From: Patiria pectinifera | Lineage: Eukaryota > Echinodermata > Asteroidea > Valvatida > Asterinidae | Direction of reading: 5' to 3' | NCBI GenBank assembly: GCA_029964075.1 | Contig: CM057142.1 | Coordinates: 4,975,770 to 5,039,769 of the forward strand | DNA: 64,000 nt | Part shown: piece by piece, positions 1 through 64,000 of the stretch | How the letters are laid out: every line of letters starts with the position of its first letter | How positions within the stretch are numbered: the stretch's first letter is position 1 | Notes under the pieces: generated by a model | Databases searched by the model: none | What the model was told of the DNA's origin: nothing | The model's input: only the letters and a program-made list of their open reading frames with translations | Made by a program: the position numbers and the translations under genes

Positions 1-392
1 AATAGGGCCAAAATTGCCTACGCAGGCCAAATCAAACTTTGTATTCCCTCAATTTGTTGTTGCTATTAGAGCATTTTGTGGGCCATGAACTTCAGGGTTT
101 GTAAGAAAAGAAGGGTGGAAGCCGTGTTCAGGACTGCGATATGGTATTTCAGTGAAATATTGATGAAATTAGGCCCTAAATTTGCTCTAATTTGCAATGG
201 AGCATAGGCATCATTTTTTTCAAAATGACAATGGGCTTCATGACTACTTTTAGAGATGATCATGTTTTAATGGAATTTTCTCACAAAAGTCATCGGATTA
301 CCCCCTGAAAATTGAACAGAAAATGGAAGATATACACAAATAACATTCACAGCTAAACTTATAAACACATCGGCGAAGTACAAAACCCAGCA

Positions 393-700
393 CTTGTCTT
401 TCAGACGTTTTCCTTGACTTTCTCAAGTAAGAAGTGAACTTCTTTGTATACGAGTCCGTTACTCTAACTATAATTCAGCCTTTTTAATTTTATGAAAAAC
501 GCTGAACATTTTTCTCATCGTAAAATTATCTAAAATAAAACAGGAGGCAGTGTCTGGAAATTGGGCATGAAGTGTATTGTACGTACGTATGTACATGTTC
601 ATGTGTAACTGCAGTGCGGCCAAGATTTCAGACCTGGATTTTTTGTTCGGCCTATTTTCTGATTTTTTTCCCATAGGCCAGTTTCATCTCTGCATTCGTT
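393..700. repeat. Dispersed repeat, copy 1
   Basis: About 300 bp shared with 8549-8850. Both copies run from CTTGTCTTTC through TTTCTCATCGTAAAAT and GGAAATTGGGCATGAAGTG to CCCATAGGCCAGTTTC. There are no clear terminal repeats, so the class is unknown. Confidence 0.75.
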
Positions 701-784
701 AGATTTAGATTTTTTAAACTAATAAAGCACATTTAACTAGATAAATTCCCATCGTTGAAAAAAAAACAATGAGTTGAAAATGCA

Positions 785-999
785 TTAACCCTAATTCCCT
801 ACTTAGATTTAAAACAGAAGACTATGTCCATCAACATTTATCACTCAGTCTACTTTGCACAATGCTTCAGGACCAAATCCATTGAAATCCACCACTGGTG
901 CTGGTGGATTGTGATGGACTGGGTACACATGGCTTATCTGCCAAAAACAAAACAAAATGGGGGATAGATTTTGATGGAGTTGGTAAGGTTAGGGTTAAT
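785..999. mobile_element. Small inverted-repeat element with TTAACCCTAA ends
   Basis: Begins TTAACCCTAATTCCC and ends GGTTAGGGTTAA, which are inverted copies. The interior has CCATTGAAATCCACCA, partly mirrored by TTTTGATGGAGTTGG. Related elements lie at 23385-23708 and 25988-26284. Probably a non-autonomous DNA element. Confidence 0.6.
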
Positions 1000-1090
1000 T
1001 ATGATTTTTGCTTCTGTTGTAACATCTGTCTTGTGAACGTTAATTCCAGGATTATACTACAAGAAAGGACTTTTTTTTAAAATTGATTAA

Positions 1091-63455
<62,365 letters not shown>

Positions 63456-64000
63456 GACAAGCCAGACTAGACACTTTGTTAAAATGCGTTCTTGAACCAA
63501 TCAGTAAAACTTCTAATCATGTGGCAAGCTTGAATGTGTCAGAATTTAAATTGTGACCATTTAATTGTTCAGTTCCATCTTTCAAGCATTGTTCCCTTTT
63601 CATTAGTGGTGAAGTTTCTGCAGGGTTAAATATTGAAGTAGAATTTATGTTGGGGTTGAAGCGTTTTGGGAGCTACTTTTCTGTAGTCTTATAGAGTGTG
63701 GTCTATTGTGTAAGATGGCTGTATTGCTAAGAACGAACTGGTTCATTGTTAATAATCATATTATAACAATTCCTCACTGTAACTGTTTTGTGCGAAACGT
63801 TAGCTTGGGTGATTTTTAAGCATAATACGAAGTAATGTTGCTCTTCAGAATGATACTACATTGTAATTTTGCAGTAATGTTTAAATTTTGGTCACCTGAA
63901 TTTATGAAGAAAGTTAAAAAAATTCTTGATATTATTGTTCATCAGTGCATAGGATTTTGATTTGCTTGCATGATTAAATTATCAGCTTAGAAAAATAAAT
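63456..64000 (+). other. DYNC1H1 3' UTR
   Basis: AT-rich trailer without a further open frame of note. AATAAA stands at 63994-63999, so the cleavage site probably lies just past the window. Confidence 0.8.
63994..63999 (+). promoter_or_regulatory. Possible DYNC1H1 polyadenylation signal
   Basis: AATAAA in GAAAAATAAAT, 539 bases after the stop codon. Whether it is used cannot be seen here because the downstream sequence is missing. Confidence 0.55.

Overview
The window is animal nuclear DNA, most likely from an echinoderm. It has GT-AG introns in phases 0, 1 and 2, tRNA-derived SINEs, many foldback elements (MITEs) and minisatellites, and a secreted C-type lectin cluster of a kind common in echinoderms. 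The echinoderm assignment is inference; no species or class marker is present.

The plus strand carries the 3' part of one very large gene, the cytoplasmic dynein-1 heavy chain (DYNC1H1). I resolved 41 coding exons between 1100 and 63455. They sum to 5268 bp, which is 1755 residues plus a stop, with every splice phase compatible and no internal stop. They cover AAA4 (exons 1-8), the stalk and microtubule-binding domain (8-14), AAA5 and buttress (15-21), the AAA5-AAA6 linker (22-26), AAA6 (26-31) and the C-terminal domain to the stop (31-41). One short diverged exon (30333-30408) and a 28-bp microexon (62426-62453) are easy to miss. The 5' part of the gene lies outside the window. The 3' UTR runs to the right edge, with AATAAA in the last bases.

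The 15.8-kb intron 36 (41686-57504) hosts three complete two-exon genes on the opposite strand. They are a tandem family of small secreted C-type lectin domain proteins (160, 165 and 161 residues). All three have the same phase-1 intron position, a signal peptide, an unusual extra cysteine pair and different calcium/sugar motifs (EPT/WND, EPN/WSD, EPN/WND). A fourth unit survives only as its upstream flank (about 51795-52860), so the cluster once had at least four members. This nested antisense lectin array is the most notable biology in the window.

The remaining introns are crowded with repeats. These include a 320-bp higher-order satellite carrying AGGTCA direct repeats, 11-bp minisatellites beginning about 32 bp after two different splice donors, GGATTTTTCCTGA-type arrays on both sides of exon 22, several SINE families (one with a perfect 14-bp target duplication), an hAT-like MITE with an 8-bp duplication, nested MITEs, and a MITE whose core is a minisatellite. 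No bacterial, viral or CRISPR features were seen.
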